Assembly (NCBI GenBank): GCA_023400055.1
Contig: JAEXFN010000018.1
Coordinates: forward strand, 124,001 to 188,000
From: Bacillota bacterium
Lineage (GTDB): Bacteria; Bacillota; UBA4882; UBA8346
DNA: 64,000 bases
Direction of reading: 5' to 3'
Shown: piece by piece, positions 52,336 to 60,435 of the stretch
Layout: every line of letters starts with the position of its first letter
How positions within the stretch are numbered: position 1 is the stretch's first letter
Made by a program: the position numbers and the translations under genes
Notes under the pieces: model-generated
What the model was told of the DNA's origin: nothing
Databases searched by the model: none
What the model saw: the letters and a program-made list of their open reading frames with translations, nothing else

Positions 52336-52577
52336 AATTTCATTATAACGGATCCATATTACAATCAAATAAACGCCAATTGAACAGATGATATCATGTT
52401 TCGTGTCAAAGTTAACAAACGAAGGCGCCGATCGGCGCCGCGCGACGCGGGCGATTTCCCGTATTTACCTGAGGTTGGCCGGCCGGTTCCGGGCCGATCC
52501 CGCTAGGGGAAGCGTCGGGTAATGTTACAATTCAACTGGTGCGGCGCTGCGAAAATTGGGTAAGTTGTCATCAGGGC

Positions 52578-52627
52578 AAAAAATAAGCCCCCAATCGGGG
52601 GTATCAAAAAAGGGAGGTAGTTGAAGT
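52578..52627 (-). ncRNA. Small RNA unit 3
   Basis: TATAAT at 52639-52634, seed at 52627-52612, hairpin CCCCC-GAUU-GGGGG (52601-52597 and 52592-52588), CUUA and a U6 run at 52583-52578. Conserved upstream block to 52687. It lies 292 bp from unit 2, about twice the unit 1-2 spacing; the DNA between shows no fourth copy. Unit 3 is about 90 bp beyond the 3' end of the 52779 gene. Confidence 0.72.
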
Positions 52628-52778
52628 ATTTTCATTATAACCTCCCAATATTACAAACAGATAAACAGAACTTGAACAGATGGATACAAAATAAGCAATC
52701 AAAGGAAATCTTCGGAAATTGGAAACGCCATGGGGCGTTCCGCGGCCGTTGCAGATGGTTTTCAGCCGCGGCCTTCCG

Positions 52779-53681
52779 TCAGCCGGCTTCGGCGCCGGCC
52801 GGCGAAGGTCCCTCCGGAGCCGGGAGCGGTTCCTCCATGGCCGAGGGCGGTTCTTCCGCTGGGGCGGACGGTTGCTCCGTGGCCGAAGACGGTCCCGCCG
52901 CCGCCGGGGACAGCGGTTCCACCAGCCGGATCTCCCCCGCCTCGACCAGCTCCCATTGTTCATTTTGCAGGCGCATGACCGCCGGACGGACCAGCAGGAG
53001 TTGCAGACCGCTGGCGCCTTCCCGGTAGCCGTCCGGCCGGAAAACTTCGCCCATGCCCCCGGCGCGATGCAATTCGGCGTCGTAAACCAGGCCGATGCGC
53101 GGCACGATCAAATAATGGTTCGGCGTCTTGGTGGCGATCCCCCAATAGTCGCCGCCGCCCTTGGCGAAAACGGGCGGCTCTTCCGGATCGAGCCGGCGGT
53201 CGCGCCGGTTGACCACTGCGAAACGTTCCGGACCGTATTTGTCGCGAAAATCGTTCTCCAGTTGCGGCTGGCTGACCACCCGGTTGTAATTGTCGATCAG
53301 CACGCTCATCCCCACGTAGCTGTTCTTGCCGGACGGGCGGCGGCCACCCGGGAGCTCCTGAGCCCCTTGGCCTTGACCCTCGCCGATCGCTGCGAACTGC
53401 CGCCGGCCGGGCCGGGAATAGTCCGGGGCCGCGGCGGTCGCGACGGAGGCATTCGCGGCGTCCCATTCCGGCGCCGGGCCCGCTTCCGGCCGCGCCGGAC
53501 CGGCCTGAGCCTGAAGCTCCCGCAAGGCGGCCTGGCAAGCCTCGAGCTGCGTCTGCAGCTCCCGCTGCCGCTGCTGCAATTCGCCGATCGCTTGGTCGCG
53601 CAGTTCCAACTCCCGCTGGATGTTCTGGTTGATCATCACCGCCAAGCGCTGAATGATCTGGTCCAAATTACGCTCAGCCAT
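52779..53681 (-). CDS. Hypothetical protein with coiled coil and low-complexity tail
   Basis: Unrecognised protein of 300 residues. Residues 1-60 form a strong coiled coil (repeating Q/E/L pattern, ELQQRQRELQTQLEA). A Pro/Ala linker follows, then a compact domain at about 115-240 with SVLIDNYNRVV, YWGIATKTPNHYLIVPRIG and VYDAELHRAGGM, and finally a Pro/Ser/Glu tail. No signal peptide or membrane segment. The ATG has GAGGGATG eight bases upstream. The middle domain does not show conserved catalytic residues that could be named. Probably a structural or binding protein. Confidence 0.65.
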   Translation of the reverse strand: MAERNLDQIIQRLAVMINQNIQRELELRDQAIGELQQRQRELQTQLEACQAALRELQAQAGPARPEAGPAPEWDAANASVATAAAPDYSRPGRRQFAAIGEGQGQGAQELPGGRRPSGKNSYVGMSVLIDNYNRVVSQPQLENDFRDKYGPERFAVVNRRDRRLDPEEPPVFAKGGGDYWGIATKTPNHYLIVPRIGLVYDAELHRAGGMGEVFRPDGYREGASGLQLLLVRPAVMRLQNEQWELVEAGEIRLVEPLSPAAAGPSSATEQPSAPAEEPPSAMEEPLPAPEGPSPAGAEAG

Positions 53682-53924
53682 CGCTCATCCCTCGCCGGTT
53701 TATTTCTGCAAATTTTCGCGGAATTCCCATAAAATCCTGCTCGGTTTTTTCAATCTGTGCTGAGATACGCCAGAGGAATCGCGGCGATGCCGCAAATTGC
53801 TTGCCTGCCCGACGCCGAACGATGACGGGTCCGGCACAGGGTCCGAAAATATGGCGCCGATAAAAGGAATCGGGACTCTTTTATGGAATAATTTGACAGA
53901 GATAATTAAATAAGGAGGCGCCCC

Positions 53925-54479
53925 ATGCGGATTGTCGCGAAGCTGTCCTTCAGCGCGGTTCTGGTGCTGGTGATCTTGGCCCTGGCCGGCTGCAGCCTGG
54001 CCGATCCGGCCCGGCCCGGGGACTCGCTGCTGATTGGCAGATTAACCCTGGTCGCTGAAGGTTGGTCCGATACTTTCACCGGAACCACGGTCAACGGAAC
54101 CCAAAAAGTGAGCGTCATGATGAGCCTGCGCAACCAGGACACCCAAAAACTCTACCGGATCATCACCGATCCCAATGGCCTGTTCGGAGTCCGCAATCCC
54201 GAATCCGGCGATTACCTCATCGAGAAGCTTACTTTCAAAGCCACCGGCAGCAGCGGCTGGTCCCAGCTGACCGCCAAAGGCGCCATTCCGTTGCCCCGAA
54301 TCGCGGTACGGCCCGGCCAAGTGATTAACCTGGGTTTTCTCTGTTGGATTGCCAACAACACCACCAAAGAATACCGGTTGGTGCAGAACGGTTCCCCGGA
54401 GGAGCTCAAACGCTTGTTCGCCGAAAAACTGCCCAAGAGCCAATGGCTGCAGCGCGAATGGGTGGATGTCGCCTTTTGA
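53925..54479 (+). CDS. Predicted lipoprotein of unknown function
   Basis: Protein of 184 residues with a lipobox (LALAGCSLADP). The remainder is a beta-rich, probably immunoglobulin-like extracytoplasmic domain with SVMMSLRNQDTQKLYRIITD and a late LGFLCWIANNTTKEY. The ATG follows AAGGAGG at eight bases. Stem-loops at 54493 and 54533 follow. No family recognised. Confidence 0.7.
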   Translation: MRIVAKLSFSAVLVLVILALAGCSLADPARPGDSLLIGRLTLVAEGWSDTFTGTTVNGTQKVSVMMSLRNQDTQKLYRIITDPNGLFGVRNPESGDYLIEKLTFKATGSSGWSQLTAKGAIPLPRIAVRPGQVINLGFLCWIANNTTKEYRLVQNGSPEELKRLFAEKLPKSQWLQREWVDVAF

Positions 54480-54492
54480 CGGAGCGGGGATG

Positions 54493-54515
54493 GACGGCCC
54501 GGAATACGGGCCGTC
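54493..54515 (+). terminator. Stem-loop after the lipoprotein gene
   Basis: GACGGCCCG, loop GAATA, CGGGCCGTC, then TCGCTTTA. The T-run is poor, so termination may be weak. Confidence 0.5.
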
Positions 54516-54532
54516 TCGCTTTATCGGCAAAA

Positions 54533-54568
54533 ATCAAACGACCGGGTCTCCCAACCCGGTCGTTTGAT
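54533..54568. repeat. Perfect 15-bp inverted repeat
   Basis: ATCAAACGACCGGGT, six-base loop, ACCCGGTCGTTTGAT. No T-run on the plus strand; it separates convergent genes and may work as a bidirectional terminator or barrier. Confidence 0.7.
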
Positions 54569-54628
54569 GATCCGCTCCAATCCTATCCTACTTCTGACAG
54601 CTCCGCTGAAGCCGTTCTATCTATAGCG

Positions 54629-55627
54629 TTAAACCGCCCGCTCCCGCCCGGAGCTCGTCAATCCGGCGCCACGGACCGATCGCACCGCCAGAAGGCCCGC
54701 GCCCAGCATCGCCCAGAGCCCGGCGATCAGTGCCGGCTGCAGCCGCCAGAACGTCAGATCCTTCGGCAACCAGGGGGATTCGTAGCTTTTCTCCGGCCCG
54801 CCCCGGACCAGATCCACCACGAACCGTTTTTCGACCGCGGCCCGCTCCGGGTTCCGGCGCGGATCGCCCAGCCGGATGTCGCCGAAGAAAGGCTGGTCCT
54901 TGCCGAACAGCATCCGGAAATCCTCGGCGAACGTCTCCTCGCTGGAGGAACTCCAGTCGGCGGTATTCACCGCGCCCGGTCCGTGCCAGACGCCGCCGCG
55001 CAGTTTGAGATAGGCGTCCCAGCGCCGCACCCCGGCCAGCTGGCCCCGGTCCATATAGCTCATATGAACGCTGTGACCCAGTTCATGGTAGAGGGTCACC
55101 CGCAGCATGTCGCCGGTCAGATCGGCGGGATCGGACTGGCCGCCCAGCAAGGTATAGCCGGGGCCGCCCAGTCCGGCGACCTGCGGAATGACCTTGGGCA
55201 GCAAAAAGATGCGAAAACCCTTCAGAAACTGCTGCGGCAGTTCCGGCGCGATCTCCCGCAGCGCCTGCCGCACGTCGGCCGGATCGAAGCTGCCGCCGTT
55301 GCCGTCGAAGCGGTAGTTGTCCCAACCGGCCACCGCCGCTTGGCGGACCCCGCTTTCCAAGTAAGCCAGTTTGGCCGCCAGCGTCTGGTATTCGCCGAGC
55401 AGTTGGCCAGTGGCCTGCGGGCCGTAAATCTTGACCCCCACCGGTCCGGGCTCGGCCAGTTGCGCTTCGGAGCGGCGCACCTGGGCAGCGAGCCGTTGCA
55501 CCTGGCCCGCCACAGCCGCCCGGCTGGGCGCGGTCGTCTTGAACGCCCGGTTCTCCAGCGCGGTCAGGTTGCCGAACGTCGCCAGCAATCCCAAGACCGC
55601 TATCATTCCCATCCATTTCTTCATCAT
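54629..55627 (-). CDS. Secreted HExxH zinc metallopeptidase-like protein
   Basis: Exported protein of 332 residues. Signal peptide or anchor at the start (WMGMIAVLGLLATFGNLTA). The zinc motif LYHELGHSVHMSYM and a downstream EETFAEDFRMLF, where a glutamate may be the third ligand, define a gluzincin-type peptidase. A hydrophobic segment near the end (LIAGLWAMLGAGLLAV) could anchor the C-terminus, so the catalytic domain would be outside the cell. The ATG at 55627 has GGAGCGAG seven bases upstream. Substrate unknown. Confidence 0.75.
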   Translation of the reverse strand: MMKKWMGMIAVLGLLATFGNLTALENRAFKTTAPSRAAVAGQVQRLAAQVRRSEAQLAEPGPVGVKIYGPQATGQLLGEYQTLAAKLAYLESGVRQAAVAGWDNYRFDGNGGSFDPADVRQALREIAPELPQQFLKGFRIFLLPKVIPQVAGLGGPGYTLLGGQSDPADLTGDMLRVTLYHELGHSVHMSYMDRGQLAGVRRWDAYLKLRGGVWHGPGAVNTADWSSSSEETFAEDFRMLFGKDQPFFGDIRLGDPRRNPERAAVEKRFVVDLVRGGPEKSYESPWLPKDLTFWRLQPALIAGLWAMLGAGLLAVRSVRGAGLTSSGRERAV

Positions 55628-55870
55628 CGGCTCGCTCCTTTCTGTAATCTATTCACCACGGCGGTTATCCCCGAGATGTTTGACTGACAATTATGAAACG
55701 CATATCGTATCAAGATTGTTGCATGTCCTCAGACAACCGTCTCGGAAACTCCGTCGCAGCGCGACGCCGCCCGCTCTAACGCCGGCGACGCCCATTAGGC
55801 CGTAATGAAGCGCCCGGCGCTTGCGTTCAAGCAGCCCGGCGCGGACTCTGATTATAACACAGCAGTTGCA

Positions 55871-56548
55871 TTATGTAAAGCTGGCGGCCGCCGGACACTC
55901 GGCCCGCAACGGACATTCCGGGCAGGCGGGCCGTTGCGGCCGGCAATAACGGCGGCCGAGATTGAGCAGCAAAATATGCAGCTCGGCCTGGATCTCAGCC
56001 GGGATCATCTCGGTCAGCAACTGTTGCATCTTGGCCGCGTCGGCCTTGGCCGGGACCCAGCCCAGCCGGCCGGCGATCCGGTGGATGTGGGTGTCCACCG
56101 GGAAAAAAGGCTGCTTCAGGCCGAACAGCAGGACGCAGGCGGCCGTCTTGGGACCGACGCCGGGCAAGCCGTTCAGAAATTGCCAGGCCGCCTGGGGATC
56201 ATCCGCCAAGTCGTCCAGGGAATACCGGCCGAACCGTTCCCGCACCTGCTCCAGGATCCGGCGAATGGCCGCGGTCCGCTGCGCCGTCAGCCCGGCCGGA
56301 CGGATCACCTCGGCCACTTCCGCCTCGGGAGCCGCCAGCGCCAGTTCCGGCCGGGGAAAGCGGGCCTTAAAGTTCCGCCAGGCCTTCAAGGCGTTATTGT
56401 CGTTGGTGGCCTGGGTCAAAACCGTGGCCAGCAGGATCTCCAGCGGCGAATCACACCAATTCAAGGGGCTGATCTGGTGGAGCACGGCCGGATCACCCAA
56501 CGCCGCCCGGAGCTTGGCGGTGCATTGCTCAAACACTGCTCGGTTCAT
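55871..56548 (-). CDS. Endonuclease III-like DNA glycosylase
   Basis: HhH-GPD protein of 225 residues. The helix-hairpin-helix LPGVGPKTA carries the catalytic lysine, VDTHIHRI the catalytic aspartate, and the end holds a [4Fe-4S] loop (C-x6-C-x2-C-x5-C in CRPQRPACPECPLRAEC). It removes oxidised pyrimidines or mismatched bases and nicks abasic sites. The QATNDNNALKAWRNF region departs from the classical Nth, and closer relatives are Nth-like proteins of archaea and Bacillota, so specificity is open. A TATAAT on the minus strand at 56631-56626 may be its promoter. Confidence 0.87.
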   Translation of the reverse strand: MNRAVFEQCTAKLRAALGDPAVLHQISPLNWCDSPLEILLATVLTQATNDNNALKAWRNFKARFPRPELALAAPEAEVAEVIRPAGLTAQRTAAIRRILEQVRERFGRYSLDDLADDPQAAWQFLNGLPGVGPKTAACVLLFGLKQPFFPVDTHIHRIAGRLGWVPAKADAAKMQQLLTEMIPAEIQAELHILLLNLGRRYCRPQRPACPECPLRAECPAAASFT

Positions 56549-56913
56549 CGAAATTCCCTCATTTCTATTCGATATCGGATGAAATAAATTCAGCTTGCGC
56601 TTCGGTGCGATTGGTTATTGAATCCATTATAACACAGCGCCTTGGGGCCGATCTTTGCCGCTCCGGCCGGCATCACTCGCCGGCCCAATCAGCCGTTGCC
56701 GTTCCGGTTCCGGCGGATATCCGCAAAAATCACCGAAAAACGTTAATTTACCTCGGTTTCCGTTTCCTTTCGATAAAGGAATTTTCGGGCCCATCCCGAA
56801 TTAAAACACCATATTTATCCATTCAGCCAAAAGCTCGCTGTCCGATGAAACAAAATTCGATTGATTTTTCTTACATAATTACATCGGCAATTCGTACAAT
56901 GGAGGAATCGAAG
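56549..56913. other. Divergent gap before the CheC-like gene
   Basis: Holds the minus-strand TATAAT at 56626 and an AT-rich segment at 56790-56900. No gene is supported: the frame from 56605 is open but lacks a ribosome site until 56914. Confidence 0.4.
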
Positions 56914-57621
56914 ATGGCTTATATCGCCATTGAGCAAAACCGGGACAGCCTCGGGCAACCGGAGGTCCTGCCCCAGCACGAAGTGAAACAACTGTTCGAG
57001 GTGGCCCAAAATAGCGTCTCCGGTGCGGTCAGCCTGCTCCGGGACTTCCTGGGCGCCAGCCCCGACATCCGGCTGAATTGCCTGTCGTTTTTGCCGGTAC
57101 CGGTCCTGCTGGATCGGATCCGGCTGTATTACCAGGATAACCTGGGATTTCACCTCCGTTTCGCGGGCGATATCAGCGGTGAAATCTATACCCTGTTCAG
57201 GCAGCGCGACGCCTTCGCCATCATCGAGCGGATGAACGGCGCCCGACGCAAGCCGGGCAAGCCGCTGGACCGGATGGAGACCGCGGTTTTAACGGAGATG
57301 GTCCACATCCTGGCCAACTCCTTTTGGCGGGTGATCTCGGAAAAAGCCGCGCTCAACTGGTGGTTCTCCCCGCCGACTCGGGTGAATGATCCGGCCCGGT
57401 CGCTGGCTTATTCCGCCAAAGTGTTCAATCTGGACCAGCAACTGCTGCATTTTGAATTTGTCATTCCCATCGGCAGCATCCGTTTCCAGTACATCCTGCT
57501 GCCCAGCCGGGGTTCAGTTTCGAAACTGCTGGCCGGCTTGGCCGGGAGCAGCGCCGGCCCGGAAACGCCGCCGGCCGAGGCCGAGGCGGCCGCCGCCGCT
57601 GAGACTGAAAACGATGCATAA
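56914..57621 (+). CDS. CheC/CheX-like protein
   Basis: Protein of 235 residues. The middle resembles the CheC-like phosphatase fold: a helix with DRMETAVLTEMVHILANSFW, where the E...N pair would be catalytic, preceded by DISGEIYTLFRQRDAFAIIERM, a beta-alpha unit. The Ala/Glu/Pro tail is low complexity. It may act on a response regulator, but no chemotaxis genes are close. The start is ATG at 56914 with GGAGG eight bases upstream; longer in-frame starts have no site. No membrane segment. Confidence 0.6.
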   Translation: MAYIAIEQNRDSLGQPEVLPQHEVKQLFEVAQNSVSGAVSLLRDFLGASPDIRLNCLSFLPVPVLLDRIRLYYQDNLGFHLRFAGDISGEIYTLFRQRDAFAIIERMNGARRKPGKPLDRMETAVLTEMVHILANSFWRVISEKAALNWWFSPPTRVNDPARSLAYSAKVFNLDQQLLHFEFVIPIGSIRFQYILLPSRGSVSKLLAGLAGSSAGPETPPAEAEAAAAAETENDA

Positions 57622-57735
57622 ACCGCCCGCCTTCCGGAGAAGAAATAATATATAAGTTATATGCCGCGGGCGGGCCGGCCGCCGCCGGAAGCTCCATCGG
57701 CGTATACAGCATGATTCTTCGAAGGAAGTGTTGGA

Positions 57736-58194
57736 ATGAACCGTTATCCGAAATCCGTCCCGCTGTCCGCCGCCATTCTGCTGGGCGGTCTGATCCTGGG
57801 GGCGCTGGCCGTCCGGGCGCAGCCGCCGGCCTCCCGTTTCAGCGGCGATTCGCAATTGCTGGCGCGCGTCATCCGGGCCGAAGCCGGCGCCGAGCCCTAC
57901 GTCGGCCAGGTAGCGGTGGGCGCGGTGATCCTCAACCGCACCCAAAGCTCGCGTTTCCCGCATTCCATCGCCGGGGTAGTCTATCAGCCCCACGCCTTTG
58001 AGTCGGTGAGCAACGGCACCATCAATCAACCGCCCACCTCCTCCTGCGTCAAGGCGGCCCGCGCCGCTCTGAACGGCTGGGATCCGTCCGGCGGCGCCCT
58101 GTTCTTCTTCAATCCGGCCAAGGTGGGCGCCCGCTCTTATATCTGGACCCGCCGGATAATCCAGCAGATCGGCAAACATTCCTTCTCGATGTGA
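57736..58194 (+). CDS. SleB/CwlJ-type spore cortex hydrolase
   Basis: Exported protein of 152 residues: signal peptide (AILLGGLILGALAV) and a Hydrolase_2 domain containing LARVIRAEAGAEPYVGQVAV (the catalytic glutamate is in RAEA), VILNRTQSSRFP, VVYQPHAFESV and GGALFFFNP. These enzymes cut spore cortex peptidoglycan during germination, so the host is probably a spore-former. It lacks the N-terminal peptidoglycan-binding domain of full SleB. The ATG has AAGGAAG upstream. A terminator follows. Confidence 0.88.
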   Translation: MNRYPKSVPLSAAILLGGLILGALAVRAQPPASRFSGDSQLLARVIRAEAGAEPYVGQVAVGAVILNRTQSSRFPHSIAGVVYQPHAFESVSNGTINQPPTSSCVKAARAALNGWDPSGGALFFFNPAKVGARSYIWTRRIIQQIGKHSFSM

Positions 58195-58556
58195 CCGGTG
58201 CGGCTCGGCCTAGCCGACCCGCCGGGATCCTGGCCGACAAGGTGCTGCCGGCGCCACCATCGTATCCGATTTCACCAGCCGGGGCGGCGTCGAGTCCGCC
58301 CCGTTTTTCATTGCCGCGCAACTTCGCAAACCCGGCCGCCAATTATGGAAACCGGCAGGAATTAGCGGGGCGATCGCGAATTTTCCACAATGATGGGGGC
58401 GGCCCAGACCGGCAAGCCATTGCTCCAGCCGGAAAGGCCCGCGAAATTGGCCCCAATTCGCGCTCCGGAAGCAATCGGTTGGACGCTGCCGAATAAGGTA
58501 ATCCAACGGAGGTTCAATCAATATCGCTTACCGAGCACCAAGCGGAGGAATGAACC
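58195..58556. other. Gap between SleB-like and YqeY genes
   Basis: Holds the terminator at 58281. The rest (58310-58550) is GC-mixed, with weak 21-base periodicity that could not be confirmed, and no gene. Confidence 0.4.
58281..58308 (+). terminator. Terminator of the SleB-like gene
   Basis: GGGGCGG, loop CGTCGAGT, CCGCCCC, then GTTTTT. Confidence 0.88.
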
Positions 58557-59000
58557 ATGAGCCTGAGAGATAAGTTGCAAGAAGACCTGAAAAACGCCAT
58601 GAAAAACAAGGAGGCCGTCCGGCTTTCCGTCGTCCGGCTCGCCAAGGCGGCGGTGATGAATATGCAGATCGCCCGCGGCCACGAACTCTCCGACGAGGAA
58701 GTCCTGGAGGTCCTGGCCAAGGAGGCCAAACAGCGCACCGATTCCATCCCCGAATACGAGAAGGCGGGGCGCCCGGACATTGTGGAAAGCCTCCGGCAGG
58801 AGCTGCAGATCCTCCAGGAATATCTGCCGACCCAACTTTCCGAGGCGGAAGTCCGGCAGATCGTGACCGAAACCATCGCCGCGGTCGGCGCCACCTCCAA
58901 GAAGGAGATGGGCAAGGTCATGGCGGCCCTGATGCCCAAGGTGAAGGGCAGAGCCGACGGCCGGCTGGTCAATCAGATCGTCGGGTCGCTTCTGCCCTGA
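58557..59000 (+). CDS. yqeY: YqeY/GatB-domain protein
   Basis: Protein of 147 residues, full length for the YqeY family (GatB_Yqey tail domain alone). Helical start MSLRDKLQEDLKNAMKNK, then IPEYEKAGRPDI, YLPTQLSEAEV and MGKVMAALMPKVKGRADG, all family marks. It is linked in the family with aminoacyl-tRNA amidation or tRNA binding, but its exact role is unknown. The ATG has GGAGGAATGAACC upstream. Confidence 0.9.
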   Translation: MSLRDKLQEDLKNAMKNKEAVRLSVVRLAKAAVMNMQIARGHELSDEEVLEVLAKEAKQRTDSIPEYEKAGRPDIVESLRQELQILQEYLPTQLSEAEVRQIVTETIAAVGATSKKEMGKVMAALMPKVKGRADGRLVNQIVGSLLP

Positions 59001-59072
59001 AAGCGGAAACCCGAACTCACCCCCGCCCGGGATAGGCGGGATAAAACCTTCCGGACGGGGCATACTTTCTTT

Positions 59073-59264
59073 ATGAACGAGCGCGCGAAGAAGAAAGAGC
59101 TCCACATCCGGATCGACGCCGAGCTTTACGAGAAGTTCCGCCACCTCGCTTTTTACGAGCGGGTTTCGATGACGGAAACGGTCAGCCGGTTGATCGCGGA
59201 GTACGTGGAGGAGAAAGCCATCGATGAGGCGGTCTCCGACTTGGCCGTCCCGCTGGTTTTGTAA
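59073..59264 (+). CDS. Ribbon-helix-helix (CopG/Arc-type) protein
   Basis: Protein of 63 residues with the RHH pattern: beta strand KKELHIRID, helix AELYEKFRHLAFYE, turn, helix SMTETVSRLIAEYVEEKA. Such proteins bind DNA as dimers and often serve as antitoxins or regulators. No toxin is adjacent: the genes on either side are YqeY and, on the other strand, ferredoxin. The ribosome site is weak (GGGG), so expression level is uncertain. Confidence 0.65.
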   Translation: MNERAKKKELHIRIDAELYEKFRHLAFYERVSMTETVSRLIAEYVEEKAIDEAVSDLAVPLVL

Positions 59265-59300
59265 AAAAATAACCCTCCTCGAAAGCGAGGGGGGTTATTT
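59263..59300 (-). terminator. Bidirectional terminator between RHH gene and ferredoxin
   Basis: Stem of 14 bp (AATAACCCTCCTCG, loop AAAG, CGAGGGGGGTTATT). On the minus strand it is followed by TTTTTTT, so it mainly serves the ferredoxin gene; it may also end the RHH transcript. Confidence 0.85.
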
Positions 59301-59386
59301 CAATCCCAAAGCGATTGCCGCGTCAAACACTGCCTGCCGCCGGACCATTCGTTCAAGCGGAAGAGGCACGTTTGCGTCTGGCTAAC

Positions 59387-59554
59387 TTACTCCGGCTTCG
59401 GAGCGCCTACCGGACAGACGCCGGCGCAAGCGCCACAGTCGATGCATTTGCCAGGATCGATGGTGTAGATATCGCCTTCGCTGATGGCTTCCACCGGACA
59501 CTCCGATTGACAAGCGCCGCAAGCGATACATTCATCACTAATTTTGTAGCTCAT
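59387..59554 (-). CDS. 2[4Fe-4S] ferredoxin
   Basis: Short gene of 55 codons. The protein has two CxxCxxCxxxCP clusters: CIACGACQSECP and CIDCGACAGVCP, with PVEAISEGDIYTIDP between them, the classical clostridial ferredoxin of low-potential electron transfer in the cytoplasm. The ATG at 59554 has AGGAGG six bases upstream. The A/T-rich gap upstream (59555-59780) contains its promoter, but no clear pair of boxes was seen. Confidence 0.95.
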   Translation of the reverse strand: MSYKISDECIACGACQSECPVEAISEGDIYTIDPGKCIDCGACAGVCPVGAPKPE

Positions 59555-59780
59555 AGGGCACCTCCTATAATTTGCTGTAAATCATATTTTCTTTTGCAAG
59601 AAATATGTCTTCCGTTCGTCAGAATTCGACTCCTCCACCGAAAATCCTCTTTTTGCGAACGCCGCTTTTGGCTTTTTTACGAAAAATTTATGGTCGCCGC
59701 GATGGCACCGCCCTCTGCCAATTTCTGGCGGAACTGCCGGACGCCGCGCCGCGCGGCAGAACTTTCCTGGCCAATTCCGC

Positions 59781-59809
59781 TTGATCTTTGATTGATTTTT
59801 GGTTATAAT
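59781..59809 (+). promoter_or_regulatory. Promoter of tRNA-Gly
   Basis: TTGATC, 17-bp spacer, TATAAT. Confidence 0.85.
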
Positions 59810-59820
59810 ATATCTACGTC

Positions 59821-59895
59821 GCGGGTGTGGCTCAGTGGTAGAGCATCGGCTTCCCAAGCCGAGGACCGCGGGTTCGAATCCCGTCGCCCGCTCCA
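59821..59895 (+). tRNA. tRNA-Gly (CCC)
   Basis: Full cloverleaf: acceptor GCGGGTG/CGCCCGC, D arm GCTC/GAGC, anticodon stem TCGGC/GCCGA with loop TTCCCAA (anticodon CCC), T arm GCGGGTTCGAATCCCGT, discriminator T and encoded CCA. Own promoter and terminator. Confidence 0.95.
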
Positions 59896-59909
59896 AAATC
59901 AGTCAGCGA

Positions 59910-59934
59910 CTTCCGGAGCACCGGAAGTTTTTTT
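59910..59934 (+). terminator. Terminator of tRNA-Gly
   Basis: CTTCCGG, loop AGCA, CCGGAAG, T7. Confidence 0.93.
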
Positions 59935-59968
59935 CATGACGCGAGCCGCGACGCCAAAGCCGTCAGGG

Positions 59969-59998
59969 TTGATCTTTAGCCGTCAGGTATGGTAAAAT
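59969..59998 (+). promoter_or_regulatory. Promoter of tRNA-Thr
   Basis: TTGATC, 18-bp spacer, TAAAAT. GCCGTCAGG occurs twice around the -35 box. Confidence 0.8.
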
Positions 59999-60029
59999 AG
60001 GAAGGCGTTAAAATTGTTTGTGTTTTCAA

Positions 60030-60104
60030 GCTGGTGTAGCTCAACGGTAGAGCAGCGGTATCGTAAACCGCAGGTTGCGGGTTCGAATCCCATCACCAGC
60101 TCCA
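60030..60104 (+). tRNA. tRNA-Thr (CGT)
   Basis: Acceptor GCTGGTG/CATCACCAGC with discriminator T before CCA, D arm GCTC/GAGC, anticodon stem GCGGT/ACCGC with loop ATCGTAA (anticodon CGT, reads ACG), T arm GCGGGTTCGAATCCC. Encoded CCA. The anticodon assigns threonine. Confidence 0.94.
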
Positions 60105-60435
60105 TTTCAAAGACCAATCCGGGCGACCGGATTTTTTTATTTCCCCATAACTCCCCATAAAATCTCCCGAAAAGCCGATTTCATTGATCTCTCAGGCAGC
60201 AGCCCCTATTTTTACTGATTTTGGGGGATTGCTTTGTGCTGTCCGCGCAAAAGCTATCCCAATCATTCCTTTTTGCTGTGACACCATTGCTCATCCATTG
60301 TTAAATTCTGCTATATTTTACTGAAAAACCGGCTTTATCCTGCTGCAACTTCTTGGCCGATGCTCCGTTATGACAATAGGGCGGTATTTTACGCCAGAGA
60401 TTCACGACAAACTTGAGGAAGGACTACCTTACTTG
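60105..60435. other. Gap between tRNA-Thr and the ABC protein gene
   Basis: Holds the terminator at 60117. The rest is an AT-rich leader without a recognised promoter; TTACTG and TATATTTTAC around 60310 are weak hints. Confidence 0.4.
60117..60138 (+). terminator. Terminator of tRNA-Thr
   Basis: ATCCGG, loop GCGA, CCGGAT, then a T-run. Confidence 0.92.

Noticed and set aside
58310..58520. Third 21-bp repeat array
   Set aside because: Some 21-base spacing of GCGAAATT-like words is visible, but units cannot be aligned convincingly by eye.
59073..59554. Toxin-antitoxin pair formed by the RHH protein and its neighbour
   Set aside because: The neighbour on the other strand is a classical ferredoxin, and YqeY lies on the other side; no toxin-like gene is adjacent.
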